Of a DNA stretch of 64,000 nt, positions 23,046 to 34,228 are shown piece by piece; within the stretch, counting starts at the first letter, position 1, and each line of letters begins with the position of its first letter. The notes beneath the pieces are model-generated. The model had not been told where the DNA came from. It ran no database searches and was given only the letters and a program-made list of their open reading frames with translations. The stretch comes from Reticulitermes speratus (Eukaryota; Arthropoda; Insecta; Blattodea; Rhinotermitidae). The DNA lies in the NCBI GenBank assembly GCA_021186555.1, contig JAJKFL010000013.1:27298743-27362742 (forward strand), given 5' to 3'. The translations under genes were made by a program, and so were the position numbers.

Positions 23046-23587
23046 AACTATATAATAACTATATCACTGAAATAAAACTATTATATTTGCCCATCCTTCA
23101 ACGGGCGAAACGGTGCTCTATAAAGTTCTCTAGGGGCTAAATGGCGAGTAACGGGCTGCTGCAGGTAGAAAGCCCAAATTGTATGAAACGGTGCTGGTAG
23201 AAACAGCAAGAGGCTGCGTGTAGCTTATGTGTTGGAATCAGAAGGGAGAACAATTAACTTTGCTTTCGTTTGGCAGGCGTGAGGGCTATTTCTATGGCAT
23301 CGCCACAGACAAGAAGGTGGATTTGTTACTTGAGCCCCTACTTCTAATCCCCTGAATAAGGCAACTAGGGGTTTGTCTCTCTAAATTTCCAATACCACGT
23401 AGACATGAAAGGAATGAACCAAAAGGGTTAATAGTTTTTAAGTTGTTGAACCCTTTAAATGTCTAATATCGCAGTCTGAATGGGACAGCAGAAAGAACAT
23501 TTTCCTGCCTAAGCACGTGAGTTTTGTGCTGGAAAGCGAGAGCGTTTTAAGACACGACCTTGACAAGATATCTTCCATGTTACAGGA
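23046..23587. other. Unassigned sequence
   Basis: No gene or repeat recognised. Confidence 0.45.
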
Positions 23588-23873
23588 GTAAAGGTAAAGT
23601 TATCCCATTACAAGCCTGTACAGGCTCTTAGGATTCCAGGAGGTTGAGGCTCCCAGAATTTCTAGACAGTCGGCAAATGAAGGTGGTAAGGTTGTCAGCC
23701 CTAAGCATCAGCCGCCTTTACCCCCCCGCCCCCCCCCCACCAGGAGATATCCCAGGGCCATAGTGCGGCCGGAAGGATTAAGACAATGAAAAATCCCAAT
23801 GACCCCCATTGGGAATCGACCCCATGACCTTCCGGCTTGTAGCGCAGTGCCTCAACCAACTGCTCCACCGCGT
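23588..23873 (-). mobile_element. SINE family 4, full-length copy
   Basis: Minus-strand tRNA-derived element. Head (right end) GCGGTGGAGCAGTTGGTTGA with A-box and a B-box GGGTCGATTCCC, body with GGCCGCACTATGGCCCTGG, an expanded C/G homopolymer (C7-G-C10 at 23721-23738 on the plus strand), CTGGGAGCCTCAACCTCCTG, and the tail GGGATAACTTTACCTTTAC. The tail matches that of family 2. Confidence 0.8.
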
Positions 23874-24871
23874 ACAAAATAAGAGGTATCACGCTTGTGC
23901 TTCCTTCTTTAAACCACTCGGAATATTTTAAAAAACGCTTGAGACCCAGCTTTTCACTCATTTCCTCATCTTGCTATACCGTCCGGCTGCTAGCGCCACC
24001 TTTTTTCTTAAGAATCTGCTCACTTAGCGCGGAAATTTCAGTAACTACATTGTGGTACCAGTAAATACAGGACTAAACACGGAAGACAGTACTCCGTACA
24101 GAGAACCATATCTTTTCAAGAACAATGCCTGTTCCAGATTCGCAACATAGTTTCACAATTGGGACGTCAGTAATGAGATTGCACGTCGCATTTTTTTTTC
24201 CATTTCGGAGCGAGAAACCGTGTGTTTGTTCTGTATGAAAGTAGACGTACCGTTAGAACTCAGTGTCTGATTTCAGAAAAAAAAAAAATTGGGCGACCTT
24301 ACGTTGTCAGAACATCTTATTTTCAAAATTTGATGTGGTGCAAAGAAAGATTAGCTGCACCAGGTCAGTCTTTGAGATAAGAGGTAAATATTTATATCAT
24401 CTGTGAACGTAGTTTTAACACAATTTTGCGTAAGTTATTAGGGATTGCCTTGTGTTTTACGAGTTTGTAAAACGTGGGTGTAGTCCTCGTTTCACCAAAT
24501 TAGCCACTCTGTGTATTAATGGTATAGGCACCTAGACTAATCAAAGACCATTTCTTTCCCTGTTTCAAGAGACGTGGAGCGCCAGAATACTCAGCATTAA
24601 TGTGTGATCAGTGAAGTGACTACTGATTGCATGCAGGAAGGAAGTCGGTTCCCCGCAGAGGCTATGATTTTCCTCGTAGCCACTGCTTCCAGATCGGTTC
24701 TAGGAAAACCCATCTTCCTACCTAGTGGGTGGGTACAAAGGGACTCTTCCCCAGAGCAATCTATTCATGCCCGTAAGATTCTTTTATATGCCGTAAATCT
24801 ACGACATGGGACCGACGTCTTTACTTCCTCTCCGAAGGAAGTTGTGCTACGGATTTTTATAACTGAAATGA
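23874..24871. other. Unassigned sequence
   Basis: No gene recognised. The 103-codon plus-strand frame at 24604-24915 shows no domain and runs into the SINE at its end. Confidence 0.4.
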
Positions 24872-25014
24872 GTACCAGGAATATTTCCTGGGGGGTAAAG
24901 TCAGCCGGTGCGTAGGGGTGACAACCTTACCTCCTTCATGTGCCGATTGTCTAGAAATCTGGGAGCCTCAACCTCGTGGAACACTAAGGGCCTGTCCATT
25001 GCGTTACCTTTATT
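24872..25014 (+). mobile_element. SINE family 4, 5'-truncated
   Basis: Plus strand. Aligns with the 3' half of the 23.6-kb copy: TTTCCTGGGGGGTAAAG, GACAACCTTACCTCCTTCAT, CTGGGAGCCTCAACCTCGTG, GGGCCTGTCC and a tail TTACCTTTA. Confidence 0.75.
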
Positions 25015-25632
25015 TTGCTGTTTACCTTCACGCGCTTACCGCTCCGTTTCATGCTAGTACACACAGCAGGGATAACTCGTCTTGGTATGCTGTGTCTCCT
25101 AATCCACACCGCAACCGGCACCAGCTCTAGCAATCTTGTCATCGCAGCTACTAAGTTGTGACAATCTTACGACGTAGGCTTCTGATGTTTACCAGTACAA
25201 AGCATCAGTCCTACTAGCTGTATGTGTATTTACCTTACCACTTGGCGTAAGGTTTCCTATCATAGGAAAGTCCTTTGTGACTGTCGGTTAATTTCCCACT
25301 GCTGAGTGTTTCTTTGTATGCAATGACATCCACTCGAGGATCAACTAATGAAGATGTTCTTGAAGGTTAGAGAGTTCATGATATTTGGTATTACTAATTT
25401 AGTTCAATTGCCCTTCGTAAACAGACGCCAGTTGTCAATGTCATCGAATAGACTCAGTTTGTGCAGTAATTATTTGTCTTACGTATTATGACACTTCCAT
25501 GACAGTTGATTCATTGCAATAACTGTAATTAGTTGCAAATGGTGTCTAAGGGTATGGATTTAATATCATTTGATGTTGTCTGTATCAACTTCTGACCATT
25601 ATTTAGGTAACATCATCCCGTTGTGCTAGTTA
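25015..25632. other. Unassigned sequence
   Basis: No gene or named repeat seen. Confidence 0.5.
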
Positions 25633-25693
25633 ATCAATATTGATTTATTATCCAGACAGACATAATACTTGAACACTGTACGTTCATTTATTT

Positions 25694-25745
25694 GCTTTTT
25701 TACAACATGTTTCGGCCGTTTTATTCGGCTTTCATCAGGCAGAAA
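25694..25745 (-). ncRNA. Hammerhead ribozyme motif, left arm
   Basis: Minus strand: CUGAUGA (25732-25738), helix II AGCCG-AAUAAAA-CGGCC, GAAAC (25709-25713), AUGUU, GUA. Helix III can form three pairs (ACA/UGU-like). The first base pair of helix II is a mismatch and helix I is weak, so activity is doubtful. Confidence 0.6.
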
Positions 25746-25977
25746 CGCAAGTACATACTCGGCAAATTGTGATTTGGAAGAAGCCTCTCCTTCACACTTA
25801 GCGTAATAAAATGAATAAAAGTAGCTATTAAAGTTATTATAGCTACATAATACATAAAATACATAATACATAAAATTGGCGATTATAGCTATAATGACTA
25901 ATCTTATGTATATTATCACGCTAAATGTGAAGCAGAGGGCCTCTTCCATAGCGTACCCTTCCGATTATGTACTTGTG

Positions 25978-26030
25978 TTCCTGCCTGATGATGGCTGAAT
26001 AAAACGGCAGAAACATGTTGTAGAAAAGTA
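25978..26030 (+). ncRNA. Hammerhead ribozyme motif, right arm
   Basis: Plus strand: CUGAUGA (25985-25991), U, helix II GGCUG-AAUAAAA-CGGC with mismatches, GAAAC (26010-26014), AUGUU, GUA (26020-26022). Core bases are intact, helix II is impaired by substitutions relative to the left arm. Confidence 0.6.
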
Positions 26031-26120
26031 AATAAATGAACGTAGAGGTGTTAAAGTGTTGTGCTTGTCTGAATAATAAATCGATATTGATCTGTAATAA
26101 GCCTTGGAACCTTCATATAT

Positions 26121-26306
26121 CGTAAAGATAAAGATGTTCCTGTGCACACCAAGAGGGCATAGGGGGTGTGTAAATGTAGCTCCACTCCTCTGCGCTAGAT
26201 GAGGTGATTGGTCAGCTTTATGCTCTGGCCGCTTTACCCCGGGTATAGAGTCCTACGTGCCCATTAAATAGGAGGCTGGCTGGGCCACAGATCCGGTCTG
26301 GTCATT
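26121..26306 (-). mobile_element. SINE family 2, truncated
   Basis: Minus-strand copy from the tail (CGTAAAGATAAAG on the plus strand) through CGCTAGATGAGGTGATTGG, GGCCGCTTTACCCCGGG and AATAGGAGGCTGGCTGGGCC to CCGGTCTGG. The head is lost. Confidence 0.8.
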
Positions 26307-27048
26307 ATGTACGATTCGCCAACACGTCCTTAACTGTTGAAGCAGTGTCAGTAATAGTCCTGTAAAAGTTGTTTAACCCAATGATACATATCTTACTCTC
26401 AAGCTTGTAACATCAATGGTAGGGCAATCTGGCTTGAGATATAGGCCTATATCAGTTGGTCTGCATTCGCTTTGTGCACGTTAAGAATCTCGGTTGGGCT
26501 TCCCGTTAGTTTCTATCAATTCCACCCTTAAATGGACCATGTATGCTTCGTTCCATATCCTTTCCAGTTCATCATTCATTAGTTGTCTAATTTATCGAGG
26601 CTGTACAATCTGCTGACAGTGTCGCTAAACGACAAATAAAATCCAGTGCAACAGGCTACTCCTGTAACTATCAACATATTAATTTATTCTTTTACGCTGA
26701 TTTTTACGTAATTTTCAACAAGAGAAAAATGGATGCGTACGTTTCTGTTTCTTACTCTTTTCATTTGCTCAAATTCGGAAGTTATATACAGTCGAATGAC
26801 AGTATATCTGTGAATTATGAAATAGAAAAGACGTAGAACGAAGCGGAAGTTGACCCATTTTGGGGTAATATTCCATAATGTACCTGGAGTAACTCTGGAA
26901 ACCGTCTGAAAGTGTGGGATTTATAGTTGAACGCGACATTTTCCGAATACGAGCCAGGATTGCTAGCCGTTTTACCGAGATGTTTAGTTTCTTCATATCA
27001 ACATCTAGGCTCAAAGTTAATGTTCCTTAACAGCTGTACATCATTTAC
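26307..27048. other. Unassigned sequence
   Basis: No gene recognised. Confidence 0.5.
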
Positions 27049-27050
27049 AA

Positions 27051-27232
27051 CATTACAGCGAGTTTTATCGCTTACATTGATTTGGAATTTTTCTACTGTC
27101 ACGACTGTTTTCTTCCTTAAATGAAGTTTGTATTCATCTGAAGAAGGAAACAGTCGTTTCGGAAACGTTGTGGTGTGTTATATAGTGATAGGGAAATAGT
27201 CAAAATAAGTGTAAGCGATAAAACTCGTGTTA
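27051..27232. mobile_element. Small inverted-repeat element with hammerhead-like motif
   Basis: CGAGTTTTATCGCTTACA (about 27059-27076) is repeated in inverted orientation at about 27210-27227, and ACGACTGTTTTCTTCC pairs with the GAAGAAGGAAACAGTCGT segment. The right half carries the hammerhead-like motif. It looks like a shrunken relative of the palindromic ribozyme elements, with a different internal sequence. Confidence 0.55.
27138..27172 (+). ncRNA. Hammerhead-like motif, degraded
   Basis: CUGAAGA (27138-27144), helix II GAAAC-AGUC-GUUUC, then GAAAC (27162-27166), GUU, GUG. The cleavage triplet ends in G, which the hammerhead does not accept, so this copy is probably inactive. Confidence 0.45.
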
Positions 27233-27280
27233 AACCATTGTCAAAATTGTAGGATCTATATGATTAATTTTTTTTGTGAA

Positions 27281-27474
27281 GGGCCCCGCAGCAGAGGCTA
27301 CGGACGCACCGCAGCTTTAATGCTTATTGTGCAACCATGTGATGAAGATGATTTTTCCGTCTAATGGAGCGCCGGTGGAATGAAATTGACAGAGGAAAAC
27401 CGAAGTACTCGGGGAAAAACCCGGGCCTCCGCAGTGAGAGGCCGGCGACTAACCGCCTGAGCCATGACAGGCCC
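27281..27474 (-). mobile_element. SINE family 3 with internal deletion
   Basis: Both ends match the 8.3-kb copy (GGGCCCCGCAGCAGAGGCTA... and GGCGACTAACCGCCTGAGCC on the plus strand), but the segment between AACCGAAGTACTCGGGG and CCGGGCCTCCGC is missing, including the TTTGTCCACC block. Confidence 0.8.
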
Positions 27475-28361
27475 TTTATGATTCAATTACAGTGAGCATT
27501 TAAAATTTTATTCGCAGTGTAAGCATGAACTTATTCATGCTGTAGCCAACCACGAAGTCTAAGAATATATAAACCATATATACATGGTCGACTGATTACA
27601 AAGCAAATTGTATTCATTTATCGTTTGATTCCAAATAAATGCCTTTTAGAAGAGGCTTAAGTAAGGGAATTTTTTTACTGGAGTTCAGCTGCCACACGGC
27701 CACATGATCGACTGCGCAGCGTACACCCGAACACGGTCCAATGGACCTTAGCAGGTGAGATGCAACTATTGAAGGTTCAGGAACTTGTTGCTCAGGTAAA
27801 ATCCATTGCAATGCATTCAAAAGTGGTTTTTAAACTTCGGGGTGTAAATAATTTCATAGAGGAGGGAAGCAGTGTTACAAGAGATATGTGACGGCAGAGG
27901 AGGTTGACCAGAATTCTGAGGGACGGACGCAAAGACCATAAGAATAGTTGCTCTGTTTCCAGATACGTACACATACAGTACGGGAAAGGAAAGGAAAGGG
28001 CATTGCAAGTTAAACATAAAGAATTTATATTTGAGACCTGTTTTTTTCCCCTCTATTAGCGAATATAATATAATCTCACCTGCGTTTTATATGAGTGTGA
28101 ATGCTGGTCTGGCCCTGAAGGAGTAACGGAGGTTAAGAATTTTGTGAAGCGTGTTCTGAGCACAGTTTGGCAAGGCGAGGTAAAGAAATGTTAAAACAGA
28201 GGAAATTAAGTAAAAAATATGTTCCTAGTTTGTTCTCTTCTTTAGTACTTTTGATAAGAAAGGGAGCAAGAAACACAAAGTGCAGACTTCGACATTTTGT
28301 TTCTTAAACGTCCTGGTAGGCCTAGGCACATAAGCACAACAGATGAATAAATATATAACAT
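27475..28361. other. Unassigned sequence
   Basis: No gene recognised. A short phrase near 28105-28140 (CTGGTCTGGCCC, GGAGGTTAAGAAT) may be a shred of SINE family 2. Confidence 0.4.
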
Positions 28362-28530
28362 AAATGAAATGAAAATTAGCAGGGGACAAGCCAAGTACTA
28401 GGAGAAAAATCTGTTCCAGTGTCAATGTGTCTACCACAAATTTCACAGGGATTGGCTTTTGATCGAATCGGACCCTTCACGTTTCACGGAGAGTCGCCGG
28501 TGGTGACTAACCGCCTGAGCTATGGCATAA
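28362..28530 (-). mobile_element. SINE family 3, truncated
   Basis: Minus-strand head and body: CCAGTGTCAATGTGTCTACC, the B-box region near 28465 and GACTAACCGCCTGAGC at the right end. The 3' tail is missing. Confidence 0.7.
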
Positions 28531-31127
28531 CACTTAGGATGTTTAGTTTTAGAATTAGACTAATTACAATTCGGAACAGCAGAATAAATCCATAAAAATA
28601 TGAACATACCGATGAAGGAGGTCAGCACTGATCCCACTGACATGCAAACTTACGAAAATAAGATCATTTTAGAAGTTTAAGATTTGTGTAGCTTCATGTA
28701 TCATCAGTAACACTAGGAATTAAAGTTAAAACTTCACCTTTGATATTCCATCTTAAATTTTAATACGTGTCATAACGACATGACACACAACAAATCAAAT
28801 TAGCAGCTAGAAGCGAGAAACATATATAATGAACTGCTCTTTAGAAGTCTGCGTCTCAAATATCCCATTTCTGACCACATTATGTAATTACAAGGACTAT
28901 ATTCCATGCAGATTTTTTGTGAGAACCCCAGAAAATCTCTGCGAATGTATGTAATATGGATAAAATAGCTGTTTGCATTTCATATTTAATTATAAAGAAT
29001 AGATTTTTATAAACTCACTTTTGAGGCTCACACGGCCCCTGATATTAAGTTATAGTCATCCGGGGTTCGATGCCTTGTAATTAACGGCGTCACATTCCAA
29101 AACACAGAAACCTTAAAATTTCGGACTGCATAGTTGCTGGACTTTGTCCGTCTTGTAGTGTTCCAAAAATACAGAACGGTAAACTTACCTTCAGGAGACG
29201 ATCTTTATGCCGTCCTGAGACGAAAAGATGGGGGCACTTAACTGGTCCTGTTACGCAGAGTGCCGTCAGTCTCTGGCCCGTCTTGTCTCTAGCCCAGCTA
29301 CTGAGAATTTAAAGAGATGAAATTAAAATTTATTATTCAATTTTCTCACTGCTCTAATTCTTTGAGCTCCATTTGTAGTCTCGCAGGCTTTCAGCATCTG
29401 CTTCGAAAGGTGGTACGAATGGGGAGGGTGGTAATATTTCGCGCGAAATAGGCTACTCGTATAGTACGCCCCGGTTTGCGCAGCCGACATCTTGTTTGGC
29501 AGTCATGTTCGCTCAGCCGTTTGCTGTTTTGCAGTTGCCATCTGAATGCACAGGGTCTCAGACCACTGTGACCAGTGTCACGACTTGAGTAACGGTAGAG
29601 GTCAGAGTATGCCATTTACCTTAAGCCTATATAGCCATCTTGTAAGTTACTCTTAACCTATCAGTCTCTTATAGACATAACATAGGGACCTGGGCTCACA
29701 CCATCTGAAACATTAAAAGTCATAGTTCTTGTTCTTACGTTGCAGCACAGCAGGATGAGCAGTATAAAGACTCAAACTACGTTTTATAACACATATTCGG
29801 AGTGATTTTAATTATGGGTTCTGTAACTCATTTAAGCCAATTCCGGGAGCGTTCGGTCTAAGTAAAATCCAATTCAGCGCACACGATGGGAATGCTCCGG
29901 ACATAGAGGCTTATCTGTGCCTTGTGAGTCCTGCCACAATAAAAAATTCATGATCTGAAAATGTTGTATAGCGGTTAACACACTGTTTCCTGTTTCGTGT
30001 TCAGGATACTCGAATATCGGATCGGGGACCGACTGTTCCGACTGAGGGTTTTCTTGATCGTCTTCACTTTCTCCAGGCACCTGGCATAATGGTATCTCAA
30101 GTTAGGGAATGTCCGCAGAGTTTAACACTACCTAGTGTGTTCGCTCTGTCGTTGTTCCTAGATCACAGTTTCGTAAATACTTTCCAGAAAATCACGGAGT
30201 ATTTTAATACACACTATAAAATTTCTCCTTAAATTAGCAACAAATTTACAATCAAATATAATCCAGATATCTTAAACCGGAGAATTTACAATAAATATCT
30301 TTTAAACGCCGATTTTTCGACATTTACAATCGATCATGCTCGATGCCCCATCGTCAACTGTTTCATTCTCAGCTCGCACCTCTCAGAGAACACTATTTCA
30401 GTTATATTAAAAAAACTTTTTGGCCTCAGCTCGTACCCCACAAAGTGCACAGTCTGTCATTTACGAAGACGAATACAGCACAGATATTAAAATGTGCATA
30501 GGTCTTTATGTAATGTCTTTGAGATGGGATGCTACACTAAGATGAATGTGAAATAATTATTGTTAGGAAGGGCGCACTTGATTGACATGTGGACCTTTAT
30601 TGACAATGGTCCATTTCAGCTTCATGTACTACAACAAGGCGAAAACAGAATCGCCAAGTCTCGAACCATGGCCGTCTTCGTGGGAGGATTGTGTGCTAGC
30701 GACAACAAAAATGGCAGCTTCATACATTATTGTGTTCGGCACTTTCAAGTCTTCATTAACTTTCACATTCACAATTTCAGCTGTGCTTTAGGAAGGGAGG
30801 GGTACAAAGTAAACAAACAAAAACTGAGATTCACAAACTAACTTTGCTCTGTTGGTGTTTTTACGGTAATTTTCCTCTTTCTAATTGGAAGTCACCTCCT
30901 CAGTTGGAAAGGGGAAGGAAATTGTTTATTTATTTAAATTATCCTTGTTAGGTGTACAAGAACTGAAAGCGGGGGTGAAAGTCTATAAGTTGGAAAGTGT
31001 ACTTACAATCAGACGGCGTGAACTTTTGTCCTTCTTAGTCACGATAGCCAGTTTCTCGGCCGAAATTCAAAGAGCCTATTCCCAAATATGAATGCTAACC
31101 ACAATATCCATACTGAGATAAAGTCTA
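28531..31127. other. Unassigned sequence, 2.6 kb
   Basis: No gene or interspersed repeat recognised. The largest frame (30560-30841, 93 codons) shows no domain. A GC-richer patch at 29390-29600 contains the palindrome listed separately. Confidence 0.4.
29435..29450. promoter_or_regulatory. Palindromic E2F-like site
   Basis: TATTTCGCGCGAAATA is a perfect 16-bp palindrome. Its core TTTCGCGCGAAA equals two overlapping opposed E2F-type sites (TTTSSCGC). It lies in a CpG-richer patch. Function is inferred from motif match only. Confidence 0.35.
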
Positions 31128-31432
31128 AACTCCACTGCCTCAAATACATTGCTGTTCCTTGTACACGCCAAAAAGTCATATGGGGGAGTGGAAGTATAGC
31201 TCCACTCATCCTGAACCTCGGCACTAGTTGGAGGTTAGTGGTCATCGCGCCACGGTCGCCTTACTACCAGGGAAAATGCCTCCGGTACCCATTGAATACG
31301 AGGTTGGCTGGGATTTACAGTCCTGGACTCTTTCGAGCAGAGAATAATCTGTTACTCCCGCCGGGGATTGGACCACGATTATTCGATTGTCCAGTCCGTA
31401 ACCTAATCCTTCACGGACTACGATAGGCTATC
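31128..31432 (-). mobile_element. SINE family 2, near full length
   Basis: Minus strand. Tail and body (GGGGGAGTGGAAGTATAGC, CCTCGGCACTAGTTGGAGG, GGTACCCATTGAATACGAGG), then the head region with GATTGTCCAGTCCGTAAC and CTACGATAGGCTATCCC at the right end. Substitutions in the B-box (GGGGATTGGACCACG). Confidence 0.75.
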
Positions 31433-31456
31433 CCTCCTCCTGCTCTTCAGTGTATA

Positions 31457-31598
31457 ACTAACTAACTAACTAACTCCATGGAGCAGAGTCCTTCTTGAGA
31501 AGCTAGCAGGTCGTCAGCTTGTCAAGAAATTCCCCGCGTTTTATGGAACCCGAAGGTTCATTACCGCACTCACAAGATCCCGCCACCTGTCCCTATCT
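31457..31598 (-). mobile_element. LINE 3' end, 5'-truncated, with TSD
   Basis: Minus-strand (TTAG)n tail (ACTAACTAACTAACT), 3' UTR (CATGGAGCAGAGTCCTTCTTG) and the last codons of the LINE. Flanked by a perfect 13-bp duplication TCTTCAGTGTATA (31444-31456 and 31599-31611). A typical short target-primed insertion. Confidence 0.9.
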
Positions 31599-31611
31599 TC
31601 TTCAGTGTATA

Positions 31612-31974
31612 CGTTATATATTTATCACTTTAACATCTGTTATGCTGTGTTAGACTCGGTTAAATTAAATCGTTACTTTGCTGACTGGCTGATGGCTGAA
31701 TGACTGAATGGCTGCAAATAGATTGAATGAGTGGCTGATTTACTAACTAATAAACAAACTAACTTCTAGCTACAGATCTATTGTATTACGAGAAGGTCCC
31801 GATATCTGCTCAGCTGTTTCAGAAATGTCGTGTTGTTTAAAGCACGACATTTCGTCACTGTCACAGAAGCTAGCTAAGGATTTTTCTGTCCTGTGAAATT
31901 AAATCCAGTCCACACACAAAACGTATTTATAAATTGTAATACTAATATACCGACTATCTGGTCGAATGTTAACA
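31612..31974. other. Unassigned sequence
   Basis: No gene. A short GACTGGCTGA-type run near 31680-31750 resembles the tract at 1360-2105. Confidence 0.45.
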
Positions 31975-32035
31975 CTCTCCAGTACGAAGCATGATTGGTG
32001 TACACTTGGAGTGAATCATACTTCGTACTGGAGAG
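31975..32035. repeat. Strong hairpin with 22-nt arms
   Basis: Arms 31975-31996 and 32014-32035 are complementary over 22 positions with a single G-U/A-C exchange, around a 17-nt loop. Flanking bases show weaker pairing. It could be a miRNA-like precursor or the core of a small foldback element; neither is proven. Confidence 0.6.
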
Positions 32036-32114
32036 CTTGCAGTTCAAATCTCGGCTTGTAGGCTGGCTACTCTGACTGAAGATATTTGCCTCTTTTTCTC
32101 ACTCCTCTAGGCTA

Positions 32115-32406
32115 GGGGTCCTCAGAATTTTTCGCTGGCATACAACTAAATAAAATTTAACGATTTCAGTATGCCACCAATAATTTTTTGTATTTAAATA
32201 AAATAACTTAAATTGGAACGACTGGCTGACAGCGGCATTATTTACTACATAATGTTGCCAGCAATACCACGTATTAGCAAATACACGTGGCTTATATTTT
32301 ACTTACTTTTTAAAATTTATATTCTTTTAAGTTTCGGTTTTTTTATTAAAGCTGCATACCAGTAAACAGTGATTGACATACCACAGTTTGCGAGCAGTTT
32401 CTCAAA
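32115..32406. mobile_element. Candidate hAT-type MITE
   Basis: Left end GGGGTCCTCAGAATTTTTCG and the reverse complement of the right end (TTTGAGAAACTGCTCGCAAA...GGTATG) share the 'tctcagaatt...tcgc..tggcatac' layout of hAT MITE ends. Flanked by CTAGGCTA and CTAGGCCA (7 of 8 identical), a hAT-sized duplication. No coding sequence. Confidence 0.45.
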
Positions 32407-32414
32407 CTAGGCCA

Positions 32415-33120
32415 CCTTTGATTGCTTCACCTTGTTTTGCAGTCCATTATTCACTAAGCATCCTCACATTCGATGTTATATATGCAAGTAATCTGAGTTA
32501 TTGAGGGCGTCGTTAAATATCTCCAAAACCGGTTAGATAAATAGATAGGCCTAATGTAATTCTAACAGTATTTTCCTCTTTCCGCTTACGCTTCGTAAAT
32601 TATTTATGTCCTCGAATTTTTTCCACTTTTTTTTTTCTTTTCTTCTCTTTCTGAAGCTCCCCATCGTGTTAGTTTCATACTCTCTCATTTAACCGCACTA
32701 AGAGTACTATATGAAGACAACTGATTTATATGTCCCAGTCTGTAATTTTCTACTTTCGCTTGTTACTTCCTCCTGCCTCAAATTCAAATGTTCTCCCAGC
32801 CTAATCTCAAACTGGTAAAGGCGTTATCTCCGTCGTCAAATGACAGTTTAGAATGAGTGGACTTATAACTCCATTCCTCCATAATTATTCATGTCAGGGT
32901 CCGTAGACATAGGAGAACATTACCATGTGTGAGAACTTTATGTTTTAAGAAAAATCGAGAAATTTATTGCATCTTTAGTATGAATTCTATCTTAATTTGG
33001 TGTAAAGTCGATGGATCTGACACAGATGTCAGGTCTATAAAACGTGCAATGAGAAACGTTAGGAATAGATTAAAGAGTAGGGTGATGGTTGTTTAGAGCA
33101 AGCTGACTGCTTGTCTTGAA
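32415..33120. other. Unassigned sequence
   Basis: No gene or repeat recognised; T-rich and C-rich runs near 32620-32660. Confidence 0.5.
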
Positions 33121-33133
33121 GCACTATTCTTTT

Positions 33134-33387
33134 TTTTTAATGGCTCGACAGCCCCTTGGGGGCCTAGGCCGCCTCATTTTTCGAGGCTTCACGATCACAC
33201 TTTAGACACACCACACTCGGTAGGACTCCTCTGGACGAGGGACCAGCCCGTCGCAGAGACCTCTACCTGACAGCACACAACACTCACAAGAGACAGACAT
33301 CCATGCCTCCGGTGGGATTCGAACCCACAATCCCAGTACGCGAACGGCTGCAGATCCACACCTTAGACCGCGCGGCCACTGGGATCG
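33134..33387 (-). mobile_element. SINE family 1, full length with TSD
   Basis: Minus-strand tRNA-derived SINE. The head at the right reads CCGATCCCAGTGGCCGCGCG with a B-box GGGTTCGAATCCC. The body runs ATGGATGTCTGTCTCTTGTG, AGGTAGAGGTCTCTGCGACG, GGTCCCTCGTCCAGAGGAG, GGGGCTGTCGAGCCATT, and it ends in oligo-A. Perfect 13-bp duplication GCACTATTCTTTT at 33121-33133 and 33388-33400. The head resembles tRNA-Leu/Ser genes (GTGGCCG...GGTCTAAGGCG). Confidence 0.92.
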
Positions 33388-33400
33388 GCACTATTCTTTT

Positions 33401-34228
33401 ATTGTCATGAAAAGGCTGAAGGAGATTACGGAGAACCTGAATTGTGATAGTCGGCCTCTGTTCGGAAATCGAACGTGAATGTGAGCCAACCGCGTTGTCG
33501 CACAACAGACCTTAGACACAGGCAGACTTACCTTTACCTTTACCACGTATGATGCGTAAATATTCTCAGGGGGGGTCATTTTCAACAAAACCCGAACATT
33601 CTCGCTTCGGGTGGTAACTATCTTTACAGGCGACGAGGGTGATGAAGTGTGCGTTGATTTCATTCAACGCAGATCGAACGTAACAATCATACAGTTGGCC
33701 TTTGTCTTTTAAACGCCGAAAATATGGCTATGAAACGGAGATGTTACAGCTGCAAGTGTGCCAATCATGCTCCGTCCACTGTACACTTACGTTAACAACT
33801 TCCAGTGAAATACTGCAACTGGAGCTTTGTTATGGTTGGTTTATTAATATCGAGGCGCTGCATTCAGTGATAAAACACTAGGGAGCTGCTATCGCTCCTT
33901 CATTTTACACTTAAGATGCTGAAATCCATTCGTAACCAATAATTAAAATGACTTCGTTGCAGATTATTCAGCAATGATATTCATGTATTACGGTACGTTC
34001 TTTGGCGGTCTGATATCTGGGACTAGATCCTACAAAAACGCAAACTCGGTGTTTATTGTCCAGGTACTGTGCCACGATGCAGTAAAAGGAGCTCGGGGAT
34101 AAAACTCCACGCGTTCTAGATCTAGGCACTTGATGGAGGCTAATGATCGGCTTCAGGCTCCGACTGCCTTTCCCTTGTGAGAAGTAGAACATTGTAGAGC
34201 GTTTCCGCTACACCAATGTGTCAGGCAA
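33401..34228. other. Unassigned sequence
   Basis: No gene recognised. The piece at about 34030-34180 has faint family-2-like words (GCACTTGATGGAGGCTAATG) but is too diverged to call. Confidence 0.4.

Larger units (their letters stand above)
25633..26092. mobile_element. Palindromic element with two hammerhead motifs (second subfamily)
   Basis: Inverted arms of about 190 bp: 25633-25826 and about 25895-26092. Both arms carry ATTGATTTATTAT-type ends, TTCATTTATTTGC-type blocks, a ribozyme motif, the word AGTACAT and a 'ggaagaggcc' block. Both ends carry the near-palindrome ATCAATATTGAT/ATCGATATTGAT, which may be the target duplication. No coding capacity. Shares blocks with the element at 37.3 kb but not with the outer arms of the 21.9- and 35.6-kb elements. 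Confidence 0.65.

Noticed and set aside
33284..33505. Minus-strand frame ending in a Gly/Asn-rich peptide
   Set aside because: Translation of the head of SINE family 1.
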